From contig JBBBWG010032308.1 of NCBI GenBank assembly GCA_037176905.1, positions 1 through 64,000 on the forward strand: a DNA stretch of 64,000 nucleotides. The letters are read 5' to 3'. The position numbers were made by a program, and so were the translations under genes. Shown piece after piece: positions 1 to 11,546 of the stretch (the first letter of the stretch is position 1; every line of letters starts with the position of its first letter). Source of the stretch: Azolla pinnata. Lineage: Eukaryota > Streptophyta > Polypodiopsida > Salviniales > Salviniaceae. The notes beneath the pieces are model-generated. The model saw nothing but the letters and a program-made list of their open reading frames with translations, was not told the DNA's origin and made no database searches.

Positions 1-77
1 ATTGAATCAATGAATGACCTGCTACAGAGAGATCAATATATAAAATGGGTTTTGATTCTTCCACACATGAGTTGCAT

Positions 78-186
78 CTATACATTATCGTCATGCTCTA
101 ACCTTGCTGCAGCTTTCTTGATCTCAAATTGTTTCCTGACCACTGCTTGTGCAGATGCTAACTTTGAGTTTATGCCAATACTCGTG
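78..186 (-). CDS. possible terminal exon of an unrecognised gene
   Basis: On the minus strand an AG acceptor just above 186 opens a frame of about 36 residues that ends in TAG at 78-80. The peptide is rich in Ala, Lys, Glu and Arg, with stretches such as KLASAQAVVRKQFEIKKAAA, and looks like a charged amphipathic helix at the end of a protein. I do not recognise the family. No convincing upstream exon was found between 187 and 1300, so this may be chance or a relic. Confidence 0.22.
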
Positions 187-1339
187 CTGATTGATATGTA
201 TTTATCCTTAATGTTCAATTGATCAATGTATACATACATGCATATACAACGTATAAACATTCATTTTTTATCTACATTGAATCAATTATACAGGGGAATC
301 CATGAGTAACTGTGCCTATGGTGGGCTTTGAAAGGAGTTATGGTCTGATTTGCACACTGATTTGTTATGCAGCTCATCTTTAACCAATTCTCTATTCTCG
401 TCCATGCTAACAACAAATTCTTCTTTCTACCTCAGATTCTGTTTTCGTATGATTCACATTTTGACGAGTGGATACGAAACGAAAACACTCACAAATTTGG
501 GAACACCTCTTTGAATTTGATGATGAACACCGAACCAAATCAGGTCTAGTTCACACACATGTAGCAAATAAGATTAGACTCCATATCTACAATGTTTGTT
601 TGTGTACATTACCTTATCAAAATCACCATCCAGCAATGAGTAACGATTTGCGGCCTAGCTTGTGATCAACAAATTTCTTAACAAACTACTTAGCAAATTG
701 TAGCATTTGTACATGGTGATGGCATGAATGATTGGGCAATGACGGCCAATTTATACAATGTCATAGTGATGGTTAACAGTAAGATCGCTTGGATACGTGC
801 AATTTACAAGCAGGCTTATTCCTATCAAGCTCTTGTTGGATGGCTAGGAATGGTGTTATAATATGATTTAGAGTGGGATGCCAGACTCATGGCAAAAACG
901 CCACAATTGCTGAAGGTGCCAGAATGCCATAGGAATCTGTTGACATGGCATCAATCACATTAGCAATCAATTGGTCGATCCCCCGATAGATTGATCGAGC
1001 CATAACACAAACAGTCAATCTGTCCGTAACACAATTGATTGAGCAATCAGATTCCATAATGGATCAATCGAGCTATAACATGATTGGTCGATCGATCGAT
1101 CGATTCAAGCGATGGATCGACCGAGGCATAACACTGATCAGCTGATCGATCGATCGATTCCGCGATGGATCACTTGGTCGATCGATTGATCGATCAATTC
1201 TTTTCTCGAGCCGAAAAGTGTAAATTGGATTTGGCAGGTTTCGAACTCGAGTTAGGACACGGAATCGGACGGTGGAGGCCGGACAACGGGATGATCCGAC
1301 GGTCAGTTTCAAATCGGACGCTTTTGAATGCACTCACTC
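187..1339. other. spacer without a recognised gene
   Basis: AT-rich DNA upstream of kinesin A. Short open frames occur but none has family-like sequence. The right part, from about 985, is a degenerate GATC-rich repeat listed separately. Confidence 0.5.
985..1205. repeat. degenerate GATC-rich minisatellite
   Basis: A loosely repeated unit of about 50-75 bp combines a CATAAC motif (three times), a run of GATC tetranucleotides and a GCGATGGATC motif. It ends about 130 bp before the pyrimidine tract of the kinesin A leader. Confidence 0.6.
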
Positions 1340-2148
1340 TTCACCGATTCAAAATCCTTCGTCTTTCCCCGCCACTTTCTCCCTCTCTGTCTCTCTCTCT
1401 CTGCGGATCGCCTGTTGAAACCCTAACCCTAATCCGTGGACTCCACACAGAGCTCCAGAAGACCGGGCGAATCATCTTCATTCCGGCACGGCCCTCAGAT
1501 CTGTCTGCCATTTTCCGTGGCTCTTCTCTCTCCAGGAAATTTCGTATCCTTCTCAGAAGTTAAATAGACGCCGGCAAGGGTCTTCAGGTACGCAGCTGTT
1601 CGTTCTTCGTACTGCTGTACGCAATTGGGAGTTTCACCCCCGGTTTAGGGCTACTCGTCTGTTTTTGCACCGTCACCCCCACGAAGGAAACTGCTTGAAC
1701 CGTAAGTACGTTGTAGGGGAGAAAACAGGTCGAAGATGAATTGCAGAATTTGACTTTCGGGCTCATCCAAGTCCTCGAATTCTCTTCTCAATTCCACGGG
1801 TTTGAAGTGAAGCAGAGAAAACATACTAACGTGTGGAATCCATAATCTCCTCAAAACTACATGGTCTCTCTTCTTTCCAAGTTTCTATTGGTTGACTGTA
1901 CAAGAGCAAATGATCTGAGCTGAACCAAAAATTAGGAGCTTCGGTGAAGCAGTCCCTTGAAATGAAACACATTGTCAATCCTATTTGTGTTCAGGATCGT
2001 TGATCGAAAGTGATGAAAATCAATGACATGATGACAATTTTAATAGACTTATCCTCCACTAAAGGAGCGATCATCTTATCTGAGAAGTCCTTGTAAATAT
2101 CCACAGGAGATTCTAAGGTCAACCGTGTCATTAAAAATTAGTGAAACC
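1340..2148 (+). promoter_or_regulatory. kinesin A leader: CT tract, telobox, UTR intron
   Basis: A pyrimidine-rich CT tract (about 1378-1402) is followed by an AAACCCTAACCCTAA telobox-type motif at about 1422 and a donor, CAG|GTACGC, at 1588/1589. The likely UTR intron runs to an acceptor at 2106. The coding exon then starts with about 42 non-coding bases before the ATG at 2149. Kinesin B has the same order (CT tract, telobox, donor, acceptor in a CACAG|GAGAT context, short leader, ATGGATT), which supports this model. The transcription start itself is not determined. Confidence 0.6.
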
Positions 2149-5100
2149 ATGGATTTTTCTAGTTTTACAAATAGGCCATACTGCACACCTGAACCTAGTT
2201 TGAAGGATGGTCCAAGTATGGACGAGTTATGCGAATCTGAAACCAGGGGGTATGCATCATTGGACAACAATGGAGGTGAATTTGCTTCTGCAGTTTCTCA
2301 TGTTGAGGAAGAGAACAAAAATCTAGCTATAGATATGTCGGATGAAGAACCCACTGCTTACGGAAAAAGGGCAATTGATGTGTGCCATGTGGTGGATGAT
2401 GATCAGTCTACTGTAAGCGCACTGATAGTACCGAATGAATATGCCGATGCTTCTACAGCTGCTCAGGATGAGGAAGAAAATGAGAATCTACCTATAGATA
2501 TATCATGCCAAGATTCCAACTGTCATGAAATAAATTCAAATGAGATGAGCCAGATTGTGGATGTTGGTCAATCAATGAAAACTCCATCAAGAGTACCAAG
2601 TGAATGTTTAGATGTTTTTGACCTTGCTCAGGTTGAGGTAGACAATCAGAATGTATCAGTAGAGATATCACATCAAGGATTCATCTATAATGAAATAAAT
2701 TCAATTCAGATTTTCCATCTCGTGGATGACATTCAATCTATGAGAACGCCAGCTAGAGTTCTGCATGGAGATGCAGATGCTTCTACAATTGCTCAGGATG
2801 ATGCAAAGAATGAGGATTTACCAATAGAAATATCACATGAAGAAGCCACTTATCATGAAAATAATGTAATTGACATCTATGACATCATGTCTAATGTTGA
2901 GTCTATAAAAATTCCATCGAGTGTACAGAACGGAGGTGCAAATGTTCCTAGAGTTGCTCAAGTAAAGGCAGAGAATGGGGATTTACCCATAGAGATATCA
3001 GACCAAGAAGCCACATTTCATGAAAGAAAATCAATTAAGATAGGCCATATGGTGGATGGAGATCAATCAATAAAAAGTCCGTCTACACTGATGGATGTAT
3101 GCGCAGATCCTTCTCAGGTTGAGGCAGAGAACGAGGATTTACTCACAGAGATATCATCCCAAGGACGTGTCAATCATGGAAATACTTCATTCGAGATGTG
3201 CCATGTTATGGATGATAATCAATATGCTTCTACAACTGGTCAGGTTTGGACAGAGGATGGGGATCTACTTGTAGAGATATCATCACTCCAGAAACCCATG
3301 TATCATGAAAGAAATTCAATTGACGTATCCCATATTGTTGATGATAACCACCTATTGAACGTGCTGAATGGACGTGTGAATTCTCCTACAGTTGCTAAGG
3401 CTGAGACATTGAATGAAGATCTACCCATAGAGATGTCGTGCCAAGAAGCCACCTATAATGTGAGAAATTCAGTTGGGATATGCCAAATTGTGGATGAAAA
3501 TCGACCTATGGAAACTCTATCAACAGTACTGAGTAGATGTGAGAATGGTTCTCCTGTTATCCATTCACCTCATAAAAGCCCTGTCTCTGGAGGTATGTCT
3601 TGTTCTACTGTATATGGTCGAATATTTACGACCGAAGGTGATACCGGTGAATGTAAAAGTAACGATTCTCTAAAATTTCCACCGTCAATTAGTGGAAGAG
3701 ATTTTGAAGAAAGTTCACATGGTAATATTTGTTGAAGACTCTGTACCGATATGCACTCATGTTTAAAACTTACCATCTTAAGCACACATAAAATTTATTT
3801 CTAGTGAACATTGCAGAATATGTGGAAAAGAGAAAATCAGAAAGTTCTTGATTATGATGTTTGTTTCCTTTACTATTTTGCAGTGGAGTTAGTTGAAGAT
3901 GCTGTCAAGTTAGATACGGATATGCATGCATTTGATGCAGAGCCTTCTGAAAGTTCTCTTCAAAGTACCATGTCGCAGAAAGGAAAAGAACATCCACAGG
4001 TTCACGTGGAAAGCATTGGCTCACTTATCAAAAAGGTTTTAGATTTACATGGGTCGTTTGTTTTTCCTTTTTCATTCTCTGGCATTTTTATTTTTAGTAT
4101 GAATCGTAGGTAAAATGTGATTGTTTAAAACCAGTGGAAAAGAGCACGACGACGGATAAAGGAGTATAAATTGAGAATTCAAGCATTAGAAAATGAAGTT
4201 AATGAGGCATGGATGTCTGCAGACCATGCAAATTCTCAAAATGAGAAACTTCAAAACGAGCTTGACTGCAAATCCTTCCATGTAGACACTCTTGGTATGA
4301 CTTCTTCGTTTGCCAGCATGTAGTATCGATGCTAACATGAATTTATTTAACCTATCTATGTTGGAGCCTAGTTCTAGTTTTCTGATGGTTTTTATGCTTA
4401 ACAGCTCAGGCTGTAGAGAGACAACTCCTTGATCTTAAAGAAGTACAAGATAAGGCTGAAAGTGAGAAGAGGAAGTGTCTTGCAACTTTACTTGATATTA
4501 ACTCCAAATATCAGGTATTTTACGATTATTAACACAATCTTATCTGTTCAATGTCGGAAGTTCACACCCTTATCCTAGTTAGATCCCTCCAATTCATTAG
4601 GCTCTTCAGTAATTCAATTCTTCTTTGCAGATTCTCAAGCAAGACTATGCTATTATTGCAAAAGAAAGTCATGAATGGGTTAACTCATTCCCAGTAATCC
4701 GAGACATGAGTCAAAAAGTTGAGCAGTTAGGTATGAAAATCTGGTGTTTTCAGCTGCAGTGTATTTTATGCGACAGTATTGCTATTTGAACTTGTTCCAA
4801 CGCATCTTTGTGAAGTATTCTTGTTTATGTGCTGGCTTTCCTGATTCCACCTATTTATGTTGCAGTTCATGACCATGCTGAATTAAAGAAAACATTTGTC
4901 AAACAAGGACAAGAATTGAGGTTATATTATAATCAGGTCCTTGAGCTCAAAGGTACTGTCAAAGGCAAAGCTCTAGTACTCATGTTAATGTGCATTCAAT
5001 CCTTAATAAACCATCAGTCACAGTGGGCATGTTTTGTTATGTGCAGGTAACATTAGAGTATTTTGCCGATGTCGCCCCCTTAATACAGCTGAAGTAAATG

Positions 5101-7980
5101 CAGGTTCTTCTGCTGTTGTTGAGTTTGATCCTGCTCGTGATAATGAACTTACAATCCGAACTAATGGATCAAGGAAACAGTTCAAATTTGATCGTGTCTT
5201 TACCCCTGCTAATAACCAGGGTAAGCTTTAAGTGCTCTTCGAACCAAGTTCATCTATAAGTTTGGATGCATAAGACATCAGAATTCTGATCGATCAGCCG
5301 GTTGGTTAGCAAGTTAAGCAGGGTGACCTGTAGCAGTCTGTTTCACTGCCTAGAAAACTGATTTATTTAGTTTTTCTTTTGTTAGGTGATGTCTTTCTCG
5401 ACACTGCACCAGTGGTGGTCTCAGTTTTGGATGGATACAATGTTTGCATATTTGCTTATGGCCAAACTGGAACTGGAAAGACCTTTACAATGGAAGGTAC
5501 AGAGCAGGACAGAGGGGTAAATTACCGCACTCTAGAAGAGCTTTTCAATTTGGCATCACAAAGAAAGGGGCAATATAATTATACCATATCTGTAAGTGTT
5601 GTTGAGATCTACAACGAACAGATTCGAGACTTATTGGCAGCTCCTCTACCGATTGGGCAAACTGCAAAAAAGTATCACTACTTTCTGTTTTGTTGCGTAC
5701 ATTGTTTTCATAGTTTGTATTGCTCAAAACTATAATGACGTATTTTGTAAGTGCACTATCGGCCAAATGCGAGTGTCAACATATTAAATATCTGTTTATT
5801 TACTTTCCTGCTCAAATAAGTCCTGAAATGTGGATTTTCGTGTATGCAAGGCTCGAGATCAAGCAAGTTGCAGAAGGCATTAACCATGTTCCTGGGCTTA
5901 CACAAGCCATGGTACAGAGCATGGATGAGGTGTGGGAAGTACTTCAAAGAGGTAGCAGTGCAAGAGTTGTCAGTGCAACGAACTGTAACGAACACAGCAG
6001 CAGATCTCATTGGTATGAAGCCAACTATCTGTCTGTGGTTTATGCCAGAATTACAATTCAAACTTCATGATTCAGCTGCAGCATGCTGGTTTGTATGCTC
6101 CTGAATGGTTTAGATTCTATTAATATGAAAGTGAAGTGAAAACGATTCTCCTGAATTCTCTTGATTTCTGGCAATTTCGGATTCTTTTGCCTAAATGTTG
6201 TAATGTTGCAAATTTGTGTGCTTCTATATTCTTCATACAGCATGCTCTGTGTTATGGTAAAAGGAGAAAGCCTTATTAATGGAGAGTGCACAAGAAGCAA
6301 GCTTTGGCTTGTTGATCTAGCAGGGAGCGAGAGAGTGGCCAAGTCTGATGTTCAAGGTGAACGGCTCAAGGAAGCTCAGAGCATAAACAAGTCTTTATCA
6401 GCACTTGGTGATGTGATACACGCTTTATCAACCAAAAGCAATCATGTACCTTACAGGTTAATTAGTTTCTGATTTCTTTCAAAAGAAAAGTTTATCTTTG
6501 TGATGTACTGTACAAACGATAAATAAAATAACTGCAGGAACTCGAAGCTTACTCACATTTTGCAAGACTCATTAGGTAAGGAGCATATCTTATTTGCAAA
6601 TATGTGTTTTGAATGGGCTATAGGATAATAAGTGCTACTCCTGGACTCACAGGGGGGGATTCAAAGACCTTGATGTTTGTTCAAATCAGTCCTAGTGAGT
6701 TGGATGCTGGGGAGACAATTTGCTCCCTAAATTTTGCAAGTAGAGTTCGGGGGGTTGAACTTGGGCCAGCTCGAAAACAAGCTGACTCTATCGATATTCT
6801 GAAGTACAAGCAAATGGTATTCACTAAATATTAAAGAAAAATATTTTACCATATGAAGTACGTGGTTTTTCTCATATGCTTCTAATGTAACTGTTATTTT
6901 CAGGTGGAGAGTTTTAAGCAAGAAGGGAAAATTAAAGATGAAAGTCTTCGCAAACAAGAGGAAGGGATGAAAAAGCTAGAAGAATTAGTAAGAATGAAAG
7001 ACCAAGCATCACGAGCTTTTGCCGATAAAGTAAAGGAATATGAAGGGACGTTAAGTAATGAAAAGAAAGCAAGGTGCATAGCTGAAAGCAAGCTCAAAGA
7101 GCAGCAGATTTTGATAGATAAACTTAGGGAAGAACTCAGGACTAGAGTATCTACTACTCCAGCAGCCGTCATCCCTTGTGTGGATAGAAGAATCCTTCAG
7201 CCTATACCGCTAGGTTTGAATCTGAGTAAAATTATATGCAAAGAAGATAATGTTAAGGCTTCTGAAGGTATTGAGGGCAGTTTTATGGGTGAAAGCCTAC
7301 ATAACAAAAACAGTGACATTATCAGAGGTACGGATTCTGTATTGATTGAAAGAATGAAATCAAACAGTTCACTATGCAAGTACAATGTGCCATCCTCGTC
7401 TTCAGCACCCCTAAGAAAACCTGGAAGAGTTTCCTTATGTGTGATGCCTAGAAGACCGTCGATGTCAATGGCCAACACTTCCACCCCAGCAGCGTCACGA
7501 AGTTTACGATCATCGTCTGAAAGCTTGCAAGATACCTTTGCGGACGAAAACCAGCTTCCTAATCCTGAGAAATGCAATGTTAGTTCGCCAAAACCTTATG
7601 TGTGGAAAAAGGGAGCTAGCTTAACTCCATCCACCGTACTACGAAGAAGCATACCTCGCAAAGTGCACTTCAAGTCGCCACACTTACAGCCTAGTTATAT
7701 GAGCCGCCCATTTGCTGCTGAACGGACAGTTAATGTGGTCAGAAAGGGAGAAAATGAAGGGGAGGGAAAAGTGCGCAATAAAATGAGGAGGATCAGTATT
7801 GCCACTACTTGGGGCAAGCAACAGCCACCATCTCATCAAATGGTCAACCATCAGCCATGGAATAGCAACAATACCACTTCAGCCATACCCTTAACGCTTC
7901 CAGGTGGTGCTCGAAGAGTGATTGTGGGTAGTAAGGCTTTGTCAAATATGTACAACAAAGAGAAGATTTGGACCCAATAA
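2149..7980 (+). CDS. KIN-14 kinesin A, malectin-less paralogue
   Basis: Predicted minus-end-directed microtubule motor of the plant KIN-14 group, 1432 residues. Exons: 2149-3721, 3884-4035, 4135-4294, 4405-4514, 4631-4730, 4866-4952, 5047-5220, 5386-5671, 5851-6012, 6241-6456, 6538-6575, 6653-6816, 6904-7980; all junctions keep frame. Residues 1-524 are acidic and mostly tandem copies of a 55-residue module. Residues about 525-727 are coiled coil. The motor follows (about 728-1060), starting at RVFCRCRP, with P-loop GQTGTGKT near 811, switch I NEHSSRSH near 927 and switch II DLAGSE near 960. A coiled coil and a Ser/Pro/Arg-rich tail end in NMYNKEKIW. The neck preceding the motor is the KIN-14 signature. 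ATG 2149 is chosen over an in-frame GTG at 2125 because kinesin B starts at the same ATGGATT. The malectin-like domain usual in this subgroup (as in Arabidopsis At1g72250 and At2g22610) is absent: a 162-bp intron stands where kinesin B has two malectin exons. Confidence 0.93.
2305..3552 (+). repeat. eight coding copies of a 55-residue acidic module
   Basis: Within kinesin A exon 1 about eight modules follow each other, of 55, 55, 55, 55, 52, 42, 52 and about 50 residues. Each has an acidic start, then a core like EDLPIEIS, a (Q/E)EATYHE-like stretch, a (H/Q)(I/M)VDD(N/D)QS stretch and a T-P-S/A-(R/T)-V stretch. Copies are clearly diverged from one another, so the expansion is not very recent. 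Kinesin B has one copy (22872-23027). The modules look disordered; no known domain is recognised. Confidence 0.85.
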
Positions 7981-8767
7981 GAAGGTTTCAAGATTTCAAC
8001 ATCTCAATGTTAGATGATACTGAAAGGATCAGTTGTCAAACTTACCAGAATGTGTAATAGGCACTATCACTATCAACTTCGGTTGCTGGAAAATTGTAGG
8101 AATCACGACATAAACTCCTGTACATCTATAATGTATGAGCTGCCATGCTAGGCAGCATAAAAAGCTTTGGTATGCATTCAGACTTATATCTACTTTGGTC
8201 TAGGTTATATGTATTTCTTATCTATTGTTGAAGTGAATGTACCATAGATTTGGTAAAGCTCTCAAAACCGTTCTTGCAAAAAAAAAGCCATGTTTTATTG
8301 TTGTAAGTTTGTAACATCTTCATAAGCATATGGAAAGCTGTGATAGGCATCTTATTGTACCCCAAATGGAGCAAAATTTTTGCCTGGTGGTTTGAACTTT
8401 GAAAGTATGTTCCTGAGATTTTGGTTGACATTTCGTGGATTCTAAAGCTGCCATGAAACTACAGTATGAGCTAAACAACACTAATCCTAGGAAATGCGAC
8501 AGTTATACAAAGTGCAAGCGTGAAAGCCTCCCATTTCTCATAGTCGGAGCACTGTTGATTCTTCAAGTCGAGAATACAAGAATTTGTACAAGTATACGTG
8601 CACGTATATGTATACATGTATTGATGTTTATGTACATGAACATGTACATATACGCATGCAAATACATACATGTAGAGAGATGCACATACTCTGAAAATAC
8701 AGTATGTATATACACTTATGTACAGATGTACATACTCTGAAGATACAGTCTGTGTATACAGAGTACA
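7981..8767. other. kinesin A 3' UTR and simple-repeat spacer
   Basis: Presumed 3' UTR of kinesin A to somewhere near 8200, then AT-rich spacer. About 8575-8750 is a degenerate ATGTAC/ACATAC-type simple repeat. No gene seen. Confidence 0.5.
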
Positions 8768-9433
8768 GAACCCTAACCCTAACTCGTGCGTTCTGAGACC
8801 GAGATTTTGATCAGAGTCAAAACTTCTGCTAGCGCTCCTCCAGGTAAACCCTCTATTGGAATTTGTAATCAGCCAAACCCGCTCTGAGCGATTGTGGGGT
8901 AGTGAGGTTTTGTCAAACATGTGCAATAAATAGGCAGCAAAGATTTTGGGAACCTAGTTTGCAGGGGACTGAGCCAATTGCAAGAAACCGAGAGCTGCCT
9001 ATCGGCTTGAGCTGTGGCTTTGCCGATTCCCGCTGATAAATAAGGATAAATTTAATATCACACGGCATGAATTAAACCATATTTGGAAAATAAACGGTGT
9101 AGGTGTATGCAGATGACCTTATTGTGTGCTATAGAATGTGTGCGAAGATGGTTTCCAGCCATCAAATGCATGGAAGCTCTCTGTAAGTTGAGTAGCCGTT
9201 AGAAATTGCATCTAAGGCTAGTTGGCTGGGTGTCTTCATGTAGATTTGGTCTAGTTTGAATGTTGATATTAACCATGTACTTTGTAACTTGATACTGATT
9301 GCCTTCATTGTCTTTGACATTGCTCTAGACAAATGATGTTTGAGTTTTGCTTTATTTTGTTTTTGCATTGCGTAAGAGCCACAAATGCTTGAAACTAAGT
9401 ACCTGTGAGAAAAAAGATTCCTTTTAGCACAAA
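8768..9433 (+). promoter_or_regulatory. RPAC2 leader with telobox and likely UTR intron
   Basis: An AACCCTAACCCTAA motif at about 8769 precedes a good donor, CCAG|GTAAAC, at 8842/8843. An acceptor, CTTTTAG, ends at 9427, six bases before the RPAC2 ATG. Telobox motifs are known in promoters or leaders of plant ribosome-biogenesis genes, which fits an RNA polymerase I/III subunit. The exon assignment is inference. The presumed intron contains the kinesin relic at 8888-8955. Confidence 0.45.
8888..8955 (+). pseudogene. relic of a KIN-14 3' coding end
   Basis: About 65 bases match the final coding stretch of both kinesins (the segment encoding VGxKxLSNMYN plus the bases around the stop) at roughly three quarters identity. 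The frame is not kept. The left part resembles kinesin A (GATTGTGGGxTAGT), while TTTTGTCAAACATGT matches kinesin B exactly. It lies 0.9 kb downstream of kinesin A, in the same orientation. Confidence 0.6.
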
Positions 9434-10338
9434 ATGGCGATGATGATGGAATTGGGCTCCGAGGAGGATCCTCGTGCATCCACTTTCTCGTTCATGGATG
9501 AAGACCACACACTTGGAAACTCTCTGCGATATATACTGAATCGTGAGTAAGTTAATTCCTCTTCTCCCCTTCTCCTGCTTTATTCATCTTATCTATGATC
9601 TAGTACTTGCAGATGTTGGGTTGTTTTGCTCTGTGGAGTTGAAAATTTTTCTGATCAGAAGTTCTTATTTACATTTTCATTTTATATCCGCTATGTATTA
9701 TGTAGCCCTCGAGTCGAGTTTTGTGGATATAGTGTTCCCCATCCATCGGAAAATCGTGTCAACCTCAGAATTCAAACAACAGGTATGTCTTATATTTTGC
9801 TAAATGTGATAGAGCTCGTTCAAGGGTCGTTCTAGGTTCATTGGGTGTTCTGAGTCCATTTTGACAACACTAGGAATCTTTTGTTAGGTTAGTTCTTATT
9901 TTTAGGGGAAGTTTATGAGTTGGTCATTATATGCTTGAATGCTATGGGGTTTATCTCTCCTGGGATTCTAGAAGAGAATGAAACTCAAGCGTTTTATGAA
10001 AGAATGAAATGATGCAACGATTTCGTGGTTCATCTGGGCCTATGATTCAATGTGGACGTTACTAGTGTATTGTTTTTAATGTTTTACAAAAGTCCTGATG
10101 TTTTATGATCCATTTTCACTATGTGTTTGCTTGTACAGGAGATCCAGCTAAGGATGTTCTCAAAGATGCCTTGCAAGACCTGATAGCAATGTGTCAGCAT
10201 GTGAGAACAACGTTTGATGCTGCAGTTAACCATCATAAAGTAGCAAAAGGGGTTAGTGAAGTTAGTATGAAGTCAGACATAACTGAACCCAGCACAGTTA
10301 GCCAAAGCAAAGCCTCGGTAAAGAAGAGCAAAAAGTGA
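9434..10338 (+). CDS. RPAC2: DNA-directed RNA polymerases I and III subunit RPAC2
   Basis: Three exons (9434-9546, 9706-9782, 10139-10338) encode 129 residues, the usual length of the plant subunit. RPAC2 pairs with RPAC1 as the alpha-like heterodimer on which RNA polymerases I and III assemble; it acts in the nucleolus and nucleoplasm. Visible family motifs are [18 protein letters not shown], then LNRDPRVEF across the first intron, [20 protein letters not shown] across the second, and [11 protein letters not shown] followed by a C-terminal helix. The first donor was chosen so that GA|C gives the conserved Asp of LNxDPRV. The tail after residue 105 is a Ser/Lys-rich extension. The neighbours are kinesin A and a convergent PPR gene, with no functional link. 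Confidence 0.95.
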
Positions 10339-11546
10339 CATGCCTTACGGATATCTTCTTATTTCTTCCTTTTATTGAGTGGGGATCTCAGAAACTGCTA
10401 TCACACGATTCAGTTTGATTCATAACTTGTTAAAGGTGACCATATGAGATGATGTATGGTTGATACAAAGAGGTGAAGGAAGGATTTACGCAGTGTTACA
10501 TAATCTTGTAAGAGTTACATTTATTTTCTGGAAACCTTTTTGAGGATTGGAGTTTCCACAGCGGAGTTAACTTCGTGAAGAATTATTTGTGATTGTTTTT
10601 TTGTGATGAATGGTCCAACTATAGCTCATTTTCTCCACTTCTTTCCTGTAACTAGAAAAATACTGCCAGAAAACATGGCAGCCCTTTTTTTTTTGTTAAA
10701 GCTTTCAGTTTCCATTAGAGAAGGGGTGATCTATTTTGCTTACATCAATCCTCAACTTTTCTATCTGCACTGCCATAAAATGACTGATCGGTAGCAGTAG
10801 TGATTGTGCGCATAAATTCTAATAACAAGATGATGACTGATAATGAGAGTGGAATTTGGGGCCTCTTTTTATAGAATGATTGCTTTATACCACTACTAGT
10901 CATTTGATGGCAAGTTGCAACAAGATTTGTCTGAGCTCAAATCTATGATTCGTTGTCAAGCTCAGCATGTAGGTATTTTTGATCCTCAACTTCTTTGGAT
11001 GAAGGGGTTAATCAAGTATTACGTTGGCACTCTGATTTGGTTATGAATTAGTAAGGAGTTGTCAATACTCGTTTAATCCAGATCAACAAGTCTAAAGGAC
11101 TTGGCTAACAGTTGGACTTCACTAATTTACAAAACTCTTTCTTCAAGGATCAGAACAATCCTTAAAAAGGTATGTACTACGAAAGAAGAATATGAAACAA
11201 TACAACAAATCAAGAGGCCTGTTATGAGTCCCTCTACAATCGACAACATCAATGCTATTCCAATTAAGTATTAAACCTAATGAAAAAACTAATGAGAATT
11301 ATAGAAAAACTTACCAACAATTCTACCATAGGGCCATGATTTGTTGCAGATAACACTCTGGTAATATTTTCCCCTGCATGGTTGAATTTGATTGCTTTTC
11401 AACATATTGTACAAAAAAGGTTTGGTTAACCTTTAACTGCTTGTTTGGACATAATATTGAGAATGCTCTTCCCAGAGAGGCAGTTACAAGTATTGATGAA
11501 GGGATTCTATACTTGATACAAAGGTTAACTGTCTTCTGAATGACTG
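10339..11546. other. spacer, no gene recognised
   Basis: RPAC2 3' UTR followed by AT-rich DNA. A few open stretches around 10905-11050 do not resemble a known protein. No terminal repeats or transposon ends were seen. Confidence 0.45.

Noticed and set aside
468-665. Plus-strand frame with KRKHSQIWEHLFEFDDEHRT, reminiscent of a BED-type or hAT transposase start
   Set aside because: No zinc-binding Cys/His pattern, no further transposase similarity and no terminal inverted repeats nearby.
2125-2148. Kinesin A frame starting at 2125
   Set aside because: That codon is GTG. The ATG at 2149 matches the kinesin B start and follows a shared acceptor and leader.
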